From assembly GCA_949295905.1 (NCBI GenBank), contig CASFNA010000013.1, forward strand, positions 1-63,183: a stretch of 63,183 bases of DNA, written 5' to 3'. The notes beneath the pieces were generated by a model that was given only the letters and a program-made list of their open reading frames with translations, was not told the DNA's origin and did not search any database. The stretch's first letter is position 1. Each line of letters opens with the position of its first letter. Shown piece by piece: positions 34,173 to 42,970 of this stretch. Position numbers and translations under genes: made by a program. This DNA is from an uncultured Prevotellaceae bacterium. GTDB lineage: Bacteria > Bacteroidota > Bacteroidia > Bacteroidales > Bacteroidaceae.

Positions 34173-36413
34173 ATGAGAAAGTTTTTTCTAAGCTCAATGG
34201 CACTGATTGCCATGATGGGCGCAATGAGTTTGACATCTTGTAGCGACGACGACAACGGCGGAGGAGGCGGCGGTGGCGGCCAGACCGGCGAAGCCGCAGT
34301 GCTTGGCGGCACACTTACCGAGGACCTGACGCTCGACGCAAGCAAGGAATACAAGCTGACAAGCGCACTCGTCGTGCCCGAAGGTGTAACCCTCGAAATA
34401 CCGGCCGGCACGACAATCAAGGCCGAGCAGGGCTTCGACAAGTACATTCTTGTAGAGCAAGGAGGTACAATCAACGCACGCGGAACGGCCTCGCAGCCTA
34501 TCATCCTGACCGCAGACAAGGAGGATGCAGGCTCCGGCTACTGGGGCGGACTCATCATAAACGGCAAGGCTCCGATATCAGGAGCGAGCGCAGGAACTAC
34601 TAGCGGAACTGAGATTGACAGCAACATACCCTACGGCGGAACTGAAACCGGCGACAACAGCGGCACCGTTGAGTACGTAGAACTTTGGTACACGGGAGCG
34701 CGCTCGTCATCGGAAATAGAGCACAACGGCGTGACTCTCAACGCGGTAGGCAGCGGAACGACAATCAACAACCTATACATCGTAGAGGGAGCCGACGACG
34801 CAATCGAGTTCTTCGGTGGAACGGTGAACGTGAGCAACGTGCTCGCCGTGAACTGCGACGACGACTGCTTCGACTTCACACAGGGATATTCCGGCACGCT
34901 GAAAAACTGCTACGGCATCTGGGAAGAGGGCTTCACAAGCACTGAAGAAGACCCGCGCGGCGTGGAGGCTGACGGCAACCTTGACGGCAACGGCCCCGAC
35001 CACACTCCGCAAGCTAACTTCACAATCGACGGGATGACCATCGTCAACAACTCGTCGAACCAGCCGATGCAGGACGCAATAAAAGTGCGCCGCGGCGCAA
35101 CCGCCCACATAACCAACGCCGTTGTATATGGAACAAGCACCATAGAGAACATTATCGACCTGACCGACGGCAAGGGTGGAGCCACAACTTCATCAGAGAT
35201 TAGCGTGACAAACAACGCATACTACGTTTCTGACGGCATCGTAAACGAAGGCGACGGGACATATCCCAACGTGAAGGTAGAAGCCGGAAACACGGGCGCT
35301 GATGTCTCGGCGTTCGGCTGGACAGGCTACAACTTCCCCGAACTACAGGCAACCACGGTTGTGCCGGAAGGCGACCTGCCGCTCGAAATAAGCACTCCCG
35401 TTGCGCTTGAGGCAGGAAAGAGCTACACCATCAACGGCTCCGTACACGTAAAGGACGGCGGCGTGCTGCTCATCCCGGCAGGAATGACTATCAAGGCGAA
35501 GGAAGGTTTTGAGAACTTTATCCTCGTAGAGCGCGGCGGAAAGCTATATGCTACCGGCACAGAGGACGCTCCCGTCACCTTCACCGCCGACACCGACAAC
35601 GCCAAGCAGGGCTACTGGGGCGGCATAATCATCAACGGCAACGCCGTAATCTCCGGCCCGGCAGGCTCCGTAAACGAAGGAACTACCGAGATAGACGCCA
35701 ACATTCCCTACGGCGGCGACGACAACGCCGACAACTCCGGGGTGCTGACATACGTCCGCATACTGTACTCCGGCGCACGCTCTTCAGCCGACATCGAGCA
35801 CAACGGACTGACACTGAACGGCGTAGGCTACGGTACTACAATCGAAAACATTTACATCGCCGAAGGTGCCGACGACGCTATCGAGTTCTTCGGAGGCTCG
35901 GTAAACGTGAAAAACCTACTCGCCGTGAACTGCGACGACGACTGCTTCGACTTCACACAGGGCTACTGCGGCACGCTTGAGAACTGCTACGGCCGCTGGG
36001 AGGCAGGCTTTACAAGCACCGAGGAAGACCCGCGCGGCGTGGAGGCTGACGGCAACCTCGACGGCAACGGCCCCGACCACACTCCGCAGGCCGACTTCAC
36101 AATAAAGAACATGACTATCGAGAACATGGCCGCAAGCCAGCCCATGCAGGACGCAATCAAGGTGCGCCGCGGCGCAAAGGCCACCATCGAGAACGCGCTT
36201 GTCATCGGTTCGGGCGAAATACAGGAGCTGGTTGACCTTTCAGACGGCAAGGGCACGGGCGACGAAGGCTGCGTAATCAACGTGACGAAGGGCGCAACCA
36301 ACGTAGGCAAGGACACCAACGACGGCAACCCCGCAGGCGCGACAATCAACATCGCAAGCGGAAACACGGGATGCGACACCGGCATCTTCGGCTGGACGGG
36401 ATACTCGCTGTAA
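34173..36413 (+). CDS. Surface lipoprotein with duplicated right-handed beta-helix-like domain
   Basis: This 746-residue lipoprotein has a leader ending LTSCSDDD; the acidic residues right after the Cys are the known signal for surface display in Bacteroidetes. A Gly-only linker (GGGGGGGG) follows. Two homologous halves (about 42-385 and 390-746) repeat the same motifs: GTTIKAEQGFD/MTIKAKEGFE, GYWGGLIINGKA/GYWGGIIINGNA, SNIPYGG/ANIPYGG, EGADDAIEFFGG, NCDDDCFDFTQGY, DGNLDGNGPDHTP and QPMQDAIKVRRGA. The Asp-rich loops could bind calcium. The halves are also nearly identical in places at the DNA level, so the duplication is recent or maintained by conversion. It forms an operon with the TonB receptor and probably captures its ligand. 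Confidence 0.85.
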   Translation: MRKFFLSSMALIAMMGAMSLTSCSDDDNGGGGGGGGQTGEAAVLGGTLTEDLTLDASKEYKLTSALVVPEGVTLEIPAGTTIKAEQGFDKYILVEQGGTINARGTASQPIILTADKEDAGSGYWGGLIINGKAPISGASAGTTSGTEIDSNIPYGGTETGDNSGTVEYVELWYTGARSSSEIEHNGVTLNAVGSGTTINNLYIVEGADDAIEFFGGTVNVSNVLAVNCDDDCFDFTQGYSGTLKNCYGIWEEGFTSTEEDPRGVEADGNLDGNGPDHTPQANFTIDGMTIVNNSSNQPMQDAIKVRRGATAHITNAVVYGTSTIENIIDLTDGKGGATTSSEISVTNNAYYVSDGIVNEGDGTYPNVKVEAGNTGADVSAFGWTGYNFPELQATTVVPEGDLPLEISTPVALEAGKSYTINGSVHVKDGGVLLIPAGMTIKAKEGFENFILVERGGKLYATGTEDAPVTFTADTDNAKQGYWGGIIINGNAVISGPAGSVNEGTTEIDANIPYGGDDNADNSGVLTYVRILYSGARSSADIEHNGLTLNGVGYGTTIENIYIAEGADDAIEFFGGSVNVKNLLAVNCDDDCFDFTQGYCGTLENCYGRWEAGFTSTEEDPRGVEADGNLDGNGPDHTPQADFTIKNMTIENMAASQPMQDAIKVRRGAKATIENALVIGSGEIQELVDLSDGKGTGDEGCVINVTKGATNVGKDTNDGNPAGATINIASGNTGCDTGIFGWTGYSL

Positions 36414-36560
36414 AGCAGACAAGCGACAAGCAGACAAGCAAACAAGGAGATTTGCTTTACCTACATAAAAACGGGCGGACAATTTTACTTGTCCGCCCGT
36501 TTTATGTTTTTTGTAAACTTGTGTCTTGCCACTTGTCTGCTCGTCACTCGTTTACTTGTC
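36414..36560. repeat. GACAAG-word inverted repeat between convergent genes
   Basis: AGCAGACAAGCGACAAGCAG and GCAAACAAGGAGATTTGC on the left face CTTGTCTGCTCGTCACTCG and CTTGTCTGC words on the right. The terminator at 36467-36508 is in the centre. Confidence 0.75.
36467..36508. terminator. Bidirectional rho-independent terminator
   Basis: AAAACGGGCGGAC and GTCCGCCCGTTTT form a 13-bp stem around AATTTTACTT, with A/T runs on both sides. It serves the surface-lipoprotein gene (+) and the carbonic-anhydrase gene (-). Confidence 0.9.
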
Positions 36561-36562
36561 TG

Positions 36563-37069
36563 CTACTCTTCCAAGTACCACTTCGAGTATTCCACGTAGT
36601 GCCGTGCAAAGCTCTCGGCCTGGTCAGGCCGCGTCTTCTTAAGCAGCTTGGCGGGCACTCCGCCCCATATTTCGTGCGCCCCTATTTTAGTGCCTTGCAG
36701 CACGAGCGCGCCTGCGGCGACAATCGCCCCCTCGCCAACCTCGGCGTTGTCGAGCACCACGGCACCCATGCCAATGAGCGCGCCGCGGCGTATCGTGCAG
36801 GCGTGCACCGTGGCGTTGTGGCCTACCGTCACGTCGTCTTCCATCACAACGGGACCCGTGGTGTTGGTAACGTGCACGCACGCGCCGTCCTGTATGTTGA
36901 CGCGGTTGCCCATAGTAATGGGCGCAACGTCGCCGCGCACCACTGCGTTGAACCATACCGAGCACTCGTCGCCCATCGTTACTTCGCCCACGATGGCCGC
37001 CGTCTCGCTGAAATAGCAGTCCTTGCCCCACTTCGGAGCAAGTCCCTTAACCGTCTTTATCAATGCCAT
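36563..37069 (-). CDS. Gamma-class carbonic anhydrase family protein
   Basis: This 168-residue left-handed beta-helix protein forms trimers, with hexapeptide repeats throughout (AAIVGEVTMG, VVRGDVAPITMGNRVNIQDG, EDDVTVGHNATVHACTI, GMGAVVLDNAEVGEGAIVAA). The three zinc histidines of the family are recognisable in GACVHV and VGHNATVH. The family interconverts CO2 and bicarbonate, though some members are inactive. The ATG at 37067-37069 (MALIKTVKGLAPKWGKDC) is chosen over an in-frame start 11 codons upstream that would overlap the promoter. It is monocistronic. Confidence 0.9.
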   Translation of the reverse strand: MALIKTVKGLAPKWGKDCYFSETAAIVGEVTMGDECSVWFNAVVRGDVAPITMGNRVNIQDGACVHVTNTTGPVVMEDDVTVGHNATVHACTIRRGALIGMGAVVLDNAEVGEGAIVAAGALVLQGTKIGAHEIWGGVPAKLLKKTRPDQAESFARHYVEYSKWYLEE

Positions 37070-37099
37070 AATATTTGCTTTTACTGTTGTTTCGATGTG

Positions 37100-37107
37100 C
37101 AAAAGTA
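37100..37107 (-). promoter_or_regulatory. -7 element of the carbonic-anhydrase gene
   Basis: The minus strand reads TACTTTTG (exact TAnnTTTG), 31 nt before the ATG. Upstream (37118-37150) is an AATTAAAAATTAATAATG-type AT run. Confidence 0.55.
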
Positions 37108-37187
37108 CATATTAAATGAATAATTAAAAATTAATAATGAATAATTTTATTACCTATCGGCAAACAAACCGTATTTAACACCTAAAT

Positions 37188-37270
37188 GACAGGCCGTCTT
37201 CCGCACTGCAAAAGGCCGTGAATTGCAACACAAAAGGCCGTCTTTCAGCGTGTAAAAGACGGCCTTTTAT
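37188..37270. repeat. AAAGGCC-type intergenic array 8
   Basis: Four units: AGGCCGTCTTCC (degenerate), AAAGGCCGTGAATT (degenerate), AAAGGCCGTCTTT and AAAGACGGCCTTTT. The conserved flank is poorly preserved. The remainder of the gap 37070-37390 shows nothing else. Confidence 0.75.
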
Positions 37271-37390
37271 ATTGTAAGTAAAGACATATTAAAACGTTAC
37301 ACATTATCATGCGACGGATATGTAACAAGACACAATGCAAGCAAAACAGCTTGTTTTGCTTGCAGTTTTCGGCCAACTGCCATTAAAGCA

Positions 37391-38473
37391 TTACTCTCCT
37401 ACCGTCGCAACGACATACTCCGAGCACGTGCCTATGCGGAACTTCGCGCCCCAGATGCCAATGCCCGAACTGACGTAATAGCGTGTGCCGCCGCGCCGCC
37501 AAGGGCCGTAGGCGTCCTCGTAGACGCTCTCCGTAATCCATGATATAGGCCATGTCTGTCCGTGGTGGGTGTGTCCGCTAAGCTGGAAGTCAACCCCTGA
37601 CCTCTCGGCCTGCTCCAAATGGTAGGGCTGATGGTCGAGCAGTATGACGTAACGCGACGTGTCAACGCCCCTCATCAGCGCACCGATGCTCTTGCGGTGA
37701 CGGTTGGAACGGTCGTCGCGGCCAACGATGGTGATGCCGCCCACGGTCGCCGCGCTGTCGCGCAGCAGCGTTATGCCGGCCTCGCGGTAAAAATCGAGCG
37801 AGCCGTCAATGCCCGCGTAATACTCATGGTTGCCCAGGCAGGCGTACACGGGAGCCTCGATACGGCGCAGTTCGGCGGCCATGTCCTCCTCCCGGAGCGG
37901 CCGCAGGCTGCCGTCAACCACGTCTCCGGCCAGCAGCACGATGTCCGGGCGCTCGGCGTTGACCATGTCAACCCACCTTGCCAGCTCCTTCCTGTTGTTA
38001 TGGTAGCCCAGGTGCAGGTCGCTCATCATGACGAGTTTCACGCCCTTAGCCTCCACTTTGCCCGTAGGCAACGCCACACTGTGCCGCGCCTTGTGCATGT
38101 AGTTGGCGTAACCGGCGGCGAACACCGCCACCATGAGCACCGTGACGGCCGCCGCGGTGTACCAGTTGGCGTAAAGAACGGCCTTCGGCACGATGTGCAA
38201 CAGCCGTCCCAAGTCCATCAGCAGGAACAGGAGCACAAGGTAAAGCAGCACAAACACTGACGTATTGCCCACCTCGTAGCACACCCGGGCGAGCCACATG
38301 GGGAAACGGTCGATGGCGTGCGAGAAATTGAGGAACAGCGTAGAGAATGCCAATACGCACACCGCCACTACGGCGCTCTTGCCTCCCGTGCCCAACGGCA
38401 GCAGGCACCAGACGTGCCATAGCACGTAAGCCAGCCCGACGAAGGGCAGGATGAAGAACAGGACGAACCACAT
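37391..38473 (-). CDS. Membrane-anchored metallophosphoesterase
   Basis: This 360-residue protein has four N-terminal membrane segments (about residues 1-125) followed by a calcineurin-type phosphoesterase domain. The metal-binding motifs are all present in order: SDLHLG (about 150), GDVVDG, GNHEYY and SGHTHHGQ. This architecture resembles YkuE/LpxH-like membrane phosphoesterases that may act on lipid or cell-wall phosphates. The substrate is unknown. It is downstream of gltX on the same strand, separated by 171 nt of repeat, so it is probably an independent unit. Confidence 0.85.
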   Translation of the reverse strand: MWFVLFFILPFVGLAYVLWHVWCLLPLGTGGKSAVVAVCVLAFSTLFLNFSHAIDRFPMWLARVCYEVGNTSVFVLLYLVLLFLLMDLGRLLHIVPKAVLYANWYTAAAVTVLMVAVFAAGYANYMHKARHSVALPTGKVEAKGVKLVMMSDLHLGYHNNRKELARWVDMVNAERPDIVLLAGDVVDGSLRPLREEDMAAELRRIEAPVYACLGNHEYYAGIDGSLDFYREAGITLLRDSAATVGGITIVGRDDRSNRHRKSIGALMRGVDTSRYVILLDHQPYHLEQAERSGVDFQLSGHTHHGQTWPISWITESVYEDAYGPWRRGGTRYYVSSGIGIWGAKFRIGTCSEYVVATVGE

Positions 38474-38499
38474 GTTTTATCGCTTGAGGATGTTTTTAT

Positions 38500-38643
38500 A
38501 GGGAGTTATAGGGAGTTAACGGGAGTTATCACTCGCTTCGCCCGTTAAGGAGTTAACGGACATTAGCCACCAAAAGTAATGTCCGTTAATTCCGGGCGAA
38601 TGCCAATGAGCCTAACTCCCGTCAACTCCCGATAACTACTTAC
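38500..38643. repeat. GGGAGTTA-word inverted repeat with inner hairpin
   Basis: GGGAGTTATAGGGAGTTAAC on the left is mirrored by AACTCCCGTCAACTCCCGAT on the right. Inside, TTAACGGACATTA (38553-38565) and TAATGTCCGTTAA (38577-38589) form a perfect 13-bp stem that could terminate gltX. Confidence 0.75.
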
Positions 38644-38644
38644 A

Positions 38645-40168
38645 TCATTTTCCAATCGTCTCCACGGCCCTTCTAAGCCTGCGGAGAGTCTCCTCCTTGC
38701 CGAGGAAAGCCGATATGTCGAACATGCCGGGGCCTTTGCCTATGCCGACAAGGGCCAGTCGAAAGGCGTTCATCACGTCGCCGAGCTTGTAGCCCTTGGC
38801 CTCGACCCATGCCATGACCTCGCGCTCCTGGTTCTCCAAGGAGAAGTCGTCAAGGCTCTCGAGAAGGTCGGCCAGCTCGGTCATCACCTGCGGAGAGTCC
38901 TCCTTCCAACGCTTGCGCACTGTCTTCTCGTCGTACTCCACGGGCGGAATGAAGAAGAAGGAGCACAGCGGCCACAGCTCTTTCACGAAGTCAACGCGGT
39001 CTTTCATCATGTGCACCACCTGCCTTACGCGCTCCATAGGCTCGTCAACGCCGTTGCCGGCCACGATGGGCGCAAAGAGGCTTGCTATTTCGTCGTCGCT
39101 CTTGCGGAGCATGTATTCATGGTTGAACCATACGGCTTTCTTGTAGTCGAACTTCGCACCGGCCTTGCTGCACTTCTCGATGTCGAACTGGCTAACCAGC
39201 TCGTCGAGCGTAAACAGCTCCTGCTCCGTGCCCGGATTCCAGCCAAGCAGGGCGAGGAAGTTGATTACCGCCTCGGGGAAATAGCCCTGCTCGCGGAAAC
39301 CGTTGCTTACTTCGCCGGTCTTGGGGTCGTGCCATTCCAGGGGGAACACGGGGAAACCGAGGCGGTCGCCGTCGCGTTTGCTAAGCTTGCCCTTGCCGTC
39401 GGGCTTCAGGAGCAGCGGCAGGTGGGCGAAGCGCGGCATGGTGTCTTCCCAGCCGAAGGCGCGGTACAGCAGCACGTGCAGCGGCGCGCTGGGCAGCCAC
39501 TCCTCGCCGCGTATTACGTGGGTGATTTCCATCAGGTGGTCGTCCACTATGTTGGCGAGGTGGTACGTGGGCAGTTCGTCCGCGCTCTTGTAGAGCACCT
39601 TGTCGTCGAGTATGTCGCTCTTGATTACCACGTCGCCGCGTATCATGTCGTTTACGTGCACCTCTTCGCCCGGCTCCACCTTGAAGCGGACCACGTACTG
39701 CACGCCGTCGGCTATGAGCGCATCGACGTCGGCCTTCGGCATAGTCAGCGAGTTGCGCATCTGTAGGCGCGTGTGGGCGTCATACTGGAAGTTCTTTACT
39801 TCCCCGCGCTTGGCCTCAAGCTCCTCGGGAGTGTCGAAGGCGATGTAGGCCTTGCCCGCGTCGAGCAGCTGGTCTACGTACTTCTTGTATATGGCGCGGC
39901 GCTCGCTCTGGCGGTAAGGGCCGTGAGAGCCGCCGAAGCTGACGCCCTCGTCGAACCTTATACCCAACCAGCGGAACGACTCGATGATGTATTCCTCCGC
40001 CCCGGGAACGAAGCGCGAGGAGTCGGTGTCCTCAATACGGAACACCATTTCGCCGCCTCGCTGGCGCGCGAAGAGGTAATTGTAAAGCGCGGTGCGCACT
40101 CCGCCTATGTGGAGCGCACCCGTAGGACTGGGCGCAAAGCGCACCCTTGTTTTTCTTTCTTCCATCAT
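38645..40168 (-). CDS. gltX: Glutamate--tRNA ligase
   Basis: This 507-residue class I aminoacyl-tRNA synthetase charges tRNA-Glu. The HIGH-type motif is ALHIGG (about residue 18, after RFAPSPTG). The KMSKS-type motif is KLSKRDG (about 260). The catalytic-domain signatures [10 protein letters not shown] and [12 protein letters not shown] are present, and the anticodon-binding C-terminus is intact. The GluRS family has discriminating and non-discriminating forms; no gatC/A/B genes are visible to decide. The start is either of two adjacent ATGs. Its 3' end lies at the GGGAGTTA repeat. Confidence 0.96.
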   Translation of the reverse strand: MMEERKTRVRFAPSPTGALHIGGVRTALYNYLFARQRGGEMVFRIEDTDSSRFVPGAEEYIIESFRWLGIRFDEGVSFGGSHGPYRQSERRAIYKKYVDQLLDAGKAYIAFDTPEELEAKRGEVKNFQYDAHTRLQMRNSLTMPKADVDALIADGVQYVVRFKVEPGEEVHVNDMIRGDVVIKSDILDDKVLYKSADELPTYHLANIVDDHLMEITHVIRGEEWLPSAPLHVLLYRAFGWEDTMPRFAHLPLLLKPDGKGKLSKRDGDRLGFPVFPLEWHDPKTGEVSNGFREQGYFPEAVINFLALLGWNPGTEQELFTLDELVSQFDIEKCSKAGAKFDYKKAVWFNHEYMLRKSDDEIASLFAPIVAGNGVDEPMERVRQVVHMMKDRVDFVKELWPLCSFFFIPPVEYDEKTVRKRWKEDSPQVMTELADLLESLDDFSLENQEREVMAWVEAKGYKLGDVMNAFRLALVGIGKGPGMFDISAFLGKEETLRRLRRAVETIGK

Positions 40169-40179
40169 TTTTTAAGTTG

Positions 40180-40293
40180 GCAAGCAGTCAGGGACAAGCA
40201 GACAAGCGGCAAGTGACAAGTTGACGAGCAGACAAGTGACGGGCGGACAAGCCCGTTTCTCACCTTCCCACCTTCTCACTTTCTCACCTTCCC
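40180..40293. repeat. Short-word tandem repeats upstream of gltX
   Basis: A block of GACAAGC/GTGACAAG words (40180-40252) is followed by a block of CTCACCTTCCCAC words (40257-40293). These are the same two word families found as inverted repeats elsewhere, here without a partner arm. Confidence 0.6.
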
Positions 40294-40294
40294 G

Positions 40295-40418
40295 TAACCG
40301 TCTGGCAGTCAGCACGTTACCAAAAGCCTTGCAAAAGGCCGTCTTTCGGTCTGCAAAAGGTGGCCTTTCGGCGTGCGATCGACGGCCTTTTGCAAGGCGA
40401 AAGGCCGTCTTTTGCTAA
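40295..40418. repeat. AAAGGCC-type intergenic array 9
   Basis: The flank TAACCGTCTGGCAGTCAGCA (40295-40314) is followed by units AAAGGCCGTCTTT, AAAGGTGGCCTTT, GACGGCCTTTT and AAAGGCCGTCTTTT. It lies between divergent gltX and the HD phosphodiesterase gene. Confidence 0.85.
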
Positions 40419-40498
40419 ACGCCCGGTCGCCCGCGGCCGTGCAGCCTGCCGCCGGTCAGCCTCCTGACACTTGAAATTTTGTGCAAAATTACTACTTT

Positions 40499-40532
40499 TT
40501 TGCCAAAGTGGAGTAAATTTTTCGTATTTTCG
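40499..40532 (+). promoter_or_regulatory. Promoter of the HD phosphodiesterase gene
   Basis: TTTG (40499-40502), a 22-nt spacer and TATTTTCG (40525-40532, one mismatch to TAnnTTTG). The leader is about 20-25 nt. Confidence 0.45.
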
Positions 40533-40560
40533 CAGGGCATATAATCCAACGCTAACGAAA

Positions 40561-42627
40561 ATGATAAAATTCGGCAAAACAGGCAAAGGCAACTGGAGCA
40601 ATACGCTCGTGTGCGTAGCCATAAACATAGTTGCGGTGGCGGTAATAGTGTTTTTCCTGCCCAGGAACAGCGGTCCGCAGTTCCGCTACGACGTAGGCAA
40701 GCCGTGGATGTACGGCTCGCTCATCGCCAAGTTCGACTTCCCCATATACAAGACGGAGGCCAGCATCAAGGCCGAACAGGACAGCATATCCGACGCCTTC
40801 GAGCCTTACTACAACTATGACGACAAGGTGGAAAAGGAACAGACGGCCAAGTTTCTCGCAAAGTACAAGGACGGCATACCCGGACTGGCGTCCGACTACG
40901 TGCGCCTCATAGCCGACCGGCTGCACCGCCTGTACCAGGCCGGAATTATGAACGCGCCCGAATACTCCTCAATCAGCCGCGACACGCTGCACATGGTGAG
41001 GGTGGTCAACGGCAAGAAAGCCACCAGCATAGAGATAATGTGCCTCTACTCCACCATGACCGCGTATGAACAGCTGTTCTCCGACCCTAAAATCGCCGCG
41101 CAGAAACAAATCCTGCAACGGTGCAACCTCAACGAGTACATACAGCCGAACCTGCACTATGACGAGGAGCGCAGCGAGACCGAACTGGGCGACATGCTAA
41201 GCACCATACCCCTGGCAAGCGGCATGGTGCTTAGCGGACAGAAGATAATCGACCGTGGGGAAATCGTAGACGACTATACCTACCGGGTGCTTAACTCGTT
41301 TGAAAAGGAGACCCAACGCCGCAGCGCCAGCGTCAGCGCGGTACCCTCGACCATAGCCGGACAGGTGCTGTTCGTCGGCACGCTAATCATCCTCTTCACC
41401 ACTTACCTGCGCCTGTTCCGCAAGGATTACTTCGAGAAAACGCGCAGCCTGGCCATGCTCTACGCCATGATTACGGTGTTTCCGCTGCTCGTCTCGCTCA
41501 TGATTTCACACAACGTGCTAAGCGTCTACATACTGCCTTTCGCCATAGCTCCCATCTTCATACGCGTGTTCCTCGACTCGCGCACCGCCTTCAACGCGCA
41601 TGTAACCATGGTGCTAATCTGCGCCGCCGCCGTGAAATACCAGTACGAGTTCATCATAGTGCAGCTCGTGGCCGGCCTCATTGCCATCTACTCGCTGCGC
41701 GAACTGTCGCAGCGTGCCGAAATATTCAAGACCGCCCTGCTCGTAACCGCCGGCAGCTGCGGCATATACTTCGCGCTACAGCTGATGCAGGACAACAGCA
41801 TACTCACCATGGACCACGACATGTACAAGTACATCATAGTCAACGGCGTGCTGCTGCTCTTCGCCTATCCGCTGATGCTTGTCATCGAAAAGACCTTCGG
41901 CTTCATATCCAGCGTTACGCTCATAGAACTGTCGAACACCAACAAGAAACTGCTGCGCGACCTTAGCCAGGTGGCCCCCGGCACGTTCCAACACTCCGTA
42001 ATGGTAGGCAATCTCGCCGCAGAAATAGCCAACAAAATAGGCGCGAAAGCGCAGCTCGTGCGCACGGGAGCGTTCTATCACGACATTGGCAAGATGAAGA
42101 ATCCGGCCTACTTCACCGAGAACCAGATGGGAGGAGCAAACCCATTGGACACCATGCCGCGCATAGATGCCGCCCAGGTGGTGATAAGCCACGTCACCGA
42201 CGGCCTCAAAATAGCCGAGAAGTACAGCCTGCCGGGCGTAATCAAGGACTTCATAAAGACGCACCACGGCACGGGCAAGACCAAGTATTTCTACATATCC
42301 TACAAGAACGAGCACCCCGACGAGCCGGTAGACGACACGCTGTTCACCTATCCCGGCCCCGACCCCTTCACCCGCGAGCAGGCCATACTGATGATGGCGG
42401 ACACCGTGGAGGCCGCCGCGCGCTCGCTGAAAGAATACACGGAGGAGAGCATATCCAACCTCGTGAACAAGCTGATTGACCAGCAGGTAGCCGACGGTTT
42501 CTTCAAATACAGCCCCATAACGTTCCACGACATAGCCGTGGCAAAGCAGGTATTGACCGAACGACTGAAGGCCATATACCACACGAGGACAAGCTATCCG
42601 GAACTGAAAAAGGAGGAAAAGAATTAA
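40561..42627 (+). CDS. 7TM-HD family phosphohydrolase (PgpH-type c-di-AMP phosphodiesterase)
   Basis: The product has 688 residues from the ATG at 40561. One N-terminal membrane helix (LVCVAINIVAVAVIVFFLPR) is followed by an extracytoplasmic domain (about 40-260). About seven further membrane segments span roughly 265-460, and a cytoplasmic HD domain follows (about 480-660). HD motifs are visible in GTFQHSVMVGNLAAEIA, GAFYHDIGKMKNP and VISHVTDG. This architecture is that of PgpH, which hydrolyses c-di-AMP in other phyla. The upstream open frame to 40471 covers the promoter and is rejected. It is monocistronic, and its stop is followed by a 37-bp perfect hairpin. Confidence 0.9.
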   Translation: MIKFGKTGKGNWSNTLVCVAINIVAVAVIVFFLPRNSGPQFRYDVGKPWMYGSLIAKFDFPIYKTEASIKAEQDSISDAFEPYYNYDDKVEKEQTAKFLAKYKDGIPGLASDYVRLIADRLHRLYQAGIMNAPEYSSISRDTLHMVRVVNGKKATSIEIMCLYSTMTAYEQLFSDPKIAAQKQILQRCNLNEYIQPNLHYDEERSETELGDMLSTIPLASGMVLSGQKIIDRGEIVDDYTYRVLNSFEKETQRRSASVSAVPSTIAGQVLFVGTLIILFTTYLRLFRKDYFEKTRSLAMLYAMITVFPLLVSLMISHNVLSVYILPFAIAPIFIRVFLDSRTAFNAHVTMVLICAAAVKYQYEFIIVQLVAGLIAIYSLRELSQRAEIFKTALLVTAGSCGIYFALQLMQDNSILTMDHDMYKYIIVNGVLLLFAYPLMLVIEKTFGFISSVTLIELSNTNKKLLRDLSQVAPGTFQHSVMVGNLAAEIANKIGAKAQLVRTGAFYHDIGKMKNPAYFTENQMGGANPLDTMPRIDAAQVVISHVTDGLKIAEKYSLPGVIKDFIKTHHGTGKTKYFYISYKNEHPDEPVDDTLFTYPGPDPFTREQAILMMADTVEAAARSLKEYTEESISNLVNKLIDQQVADGFFKYSPITFHDIAVAKQVLTERLKAIYHTRTSYPELKKEEKN

Positions 42628-42637
42628 GGGTTAAGAA

Positions 42638-42739
42638 TTAAGAACTGAAAGTCAGCGTTAAGCTAATTAAGAAATTACCACTTGAAATTGGAATAGGGTA
42701 TTTTTCTTAATTAGCTTAACGCTGACTTTCAGTTCTTAA
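42638..42739. terminator. Perfect 37-bp inverted repeat of TTAAGAA words between convergent genes
   Basis: The arms 42638-42674 and 42703-42739 are exactly complementary, with a 28-nt loop. The stem includes GTTAAGCTAATTAAGAA. It begins 10 nt after the HD gene stop. It probably terminates transcription, although so long a perfect stem exceeds what termination needs. Confidence 0.75.
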
Positions 42740-42751
42740 CTCTTGATTTAC

Positions 42752-42840
42752 CAAAGGCCACCTTTCGCAATGTGAAAGGTGGCCTTTTAACTTCCCGTTT
42801 GCCGTCTTTTACAAGCCGAAAGACGGCCTTTTGCAAGGCC
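42752..42840. repeat. AAAGGCC-type intergenic array 10
   Basis: Two matched hairpins: AAAGGCCACCTTT with AAAGGTGGCCTTTT, then GCCGTCTTTT with AAAGACGGCCTTTT. A flank-like ATAACGCACTGATATACAAT (42845-42864) follows in the opposite sense from the other arrays. Confidence 0.8.
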
Positions 42841-42895
42841 GCCGATAACGCACTGATATACAATAACTTACAAAGCACACAGAGACAGACACAAG

Positions 42896-42949
42896 AAAAG
42901 TGAAAAATCCATCGGCTTTTACTGTTTTGCCAATGGATTTTTCACTTTT
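42896..42949. terminator. 17-bp inverted repeat of GTGAAAA words at the priA end
   Basis: AAAAGTGAAAAATCCAT (42896-42912) and ATGGATTTTTCACTTTT (42933-42949) are exact complements with a 20-nt loop, 22 nt beyond the priA stop. The same ATCCA-terminated words form the 33-bp repeat at 21.2 kb. Confidence 0.65.
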
Positions 42950-42970
42950 CATTTTTAATTTTTCATTTCA

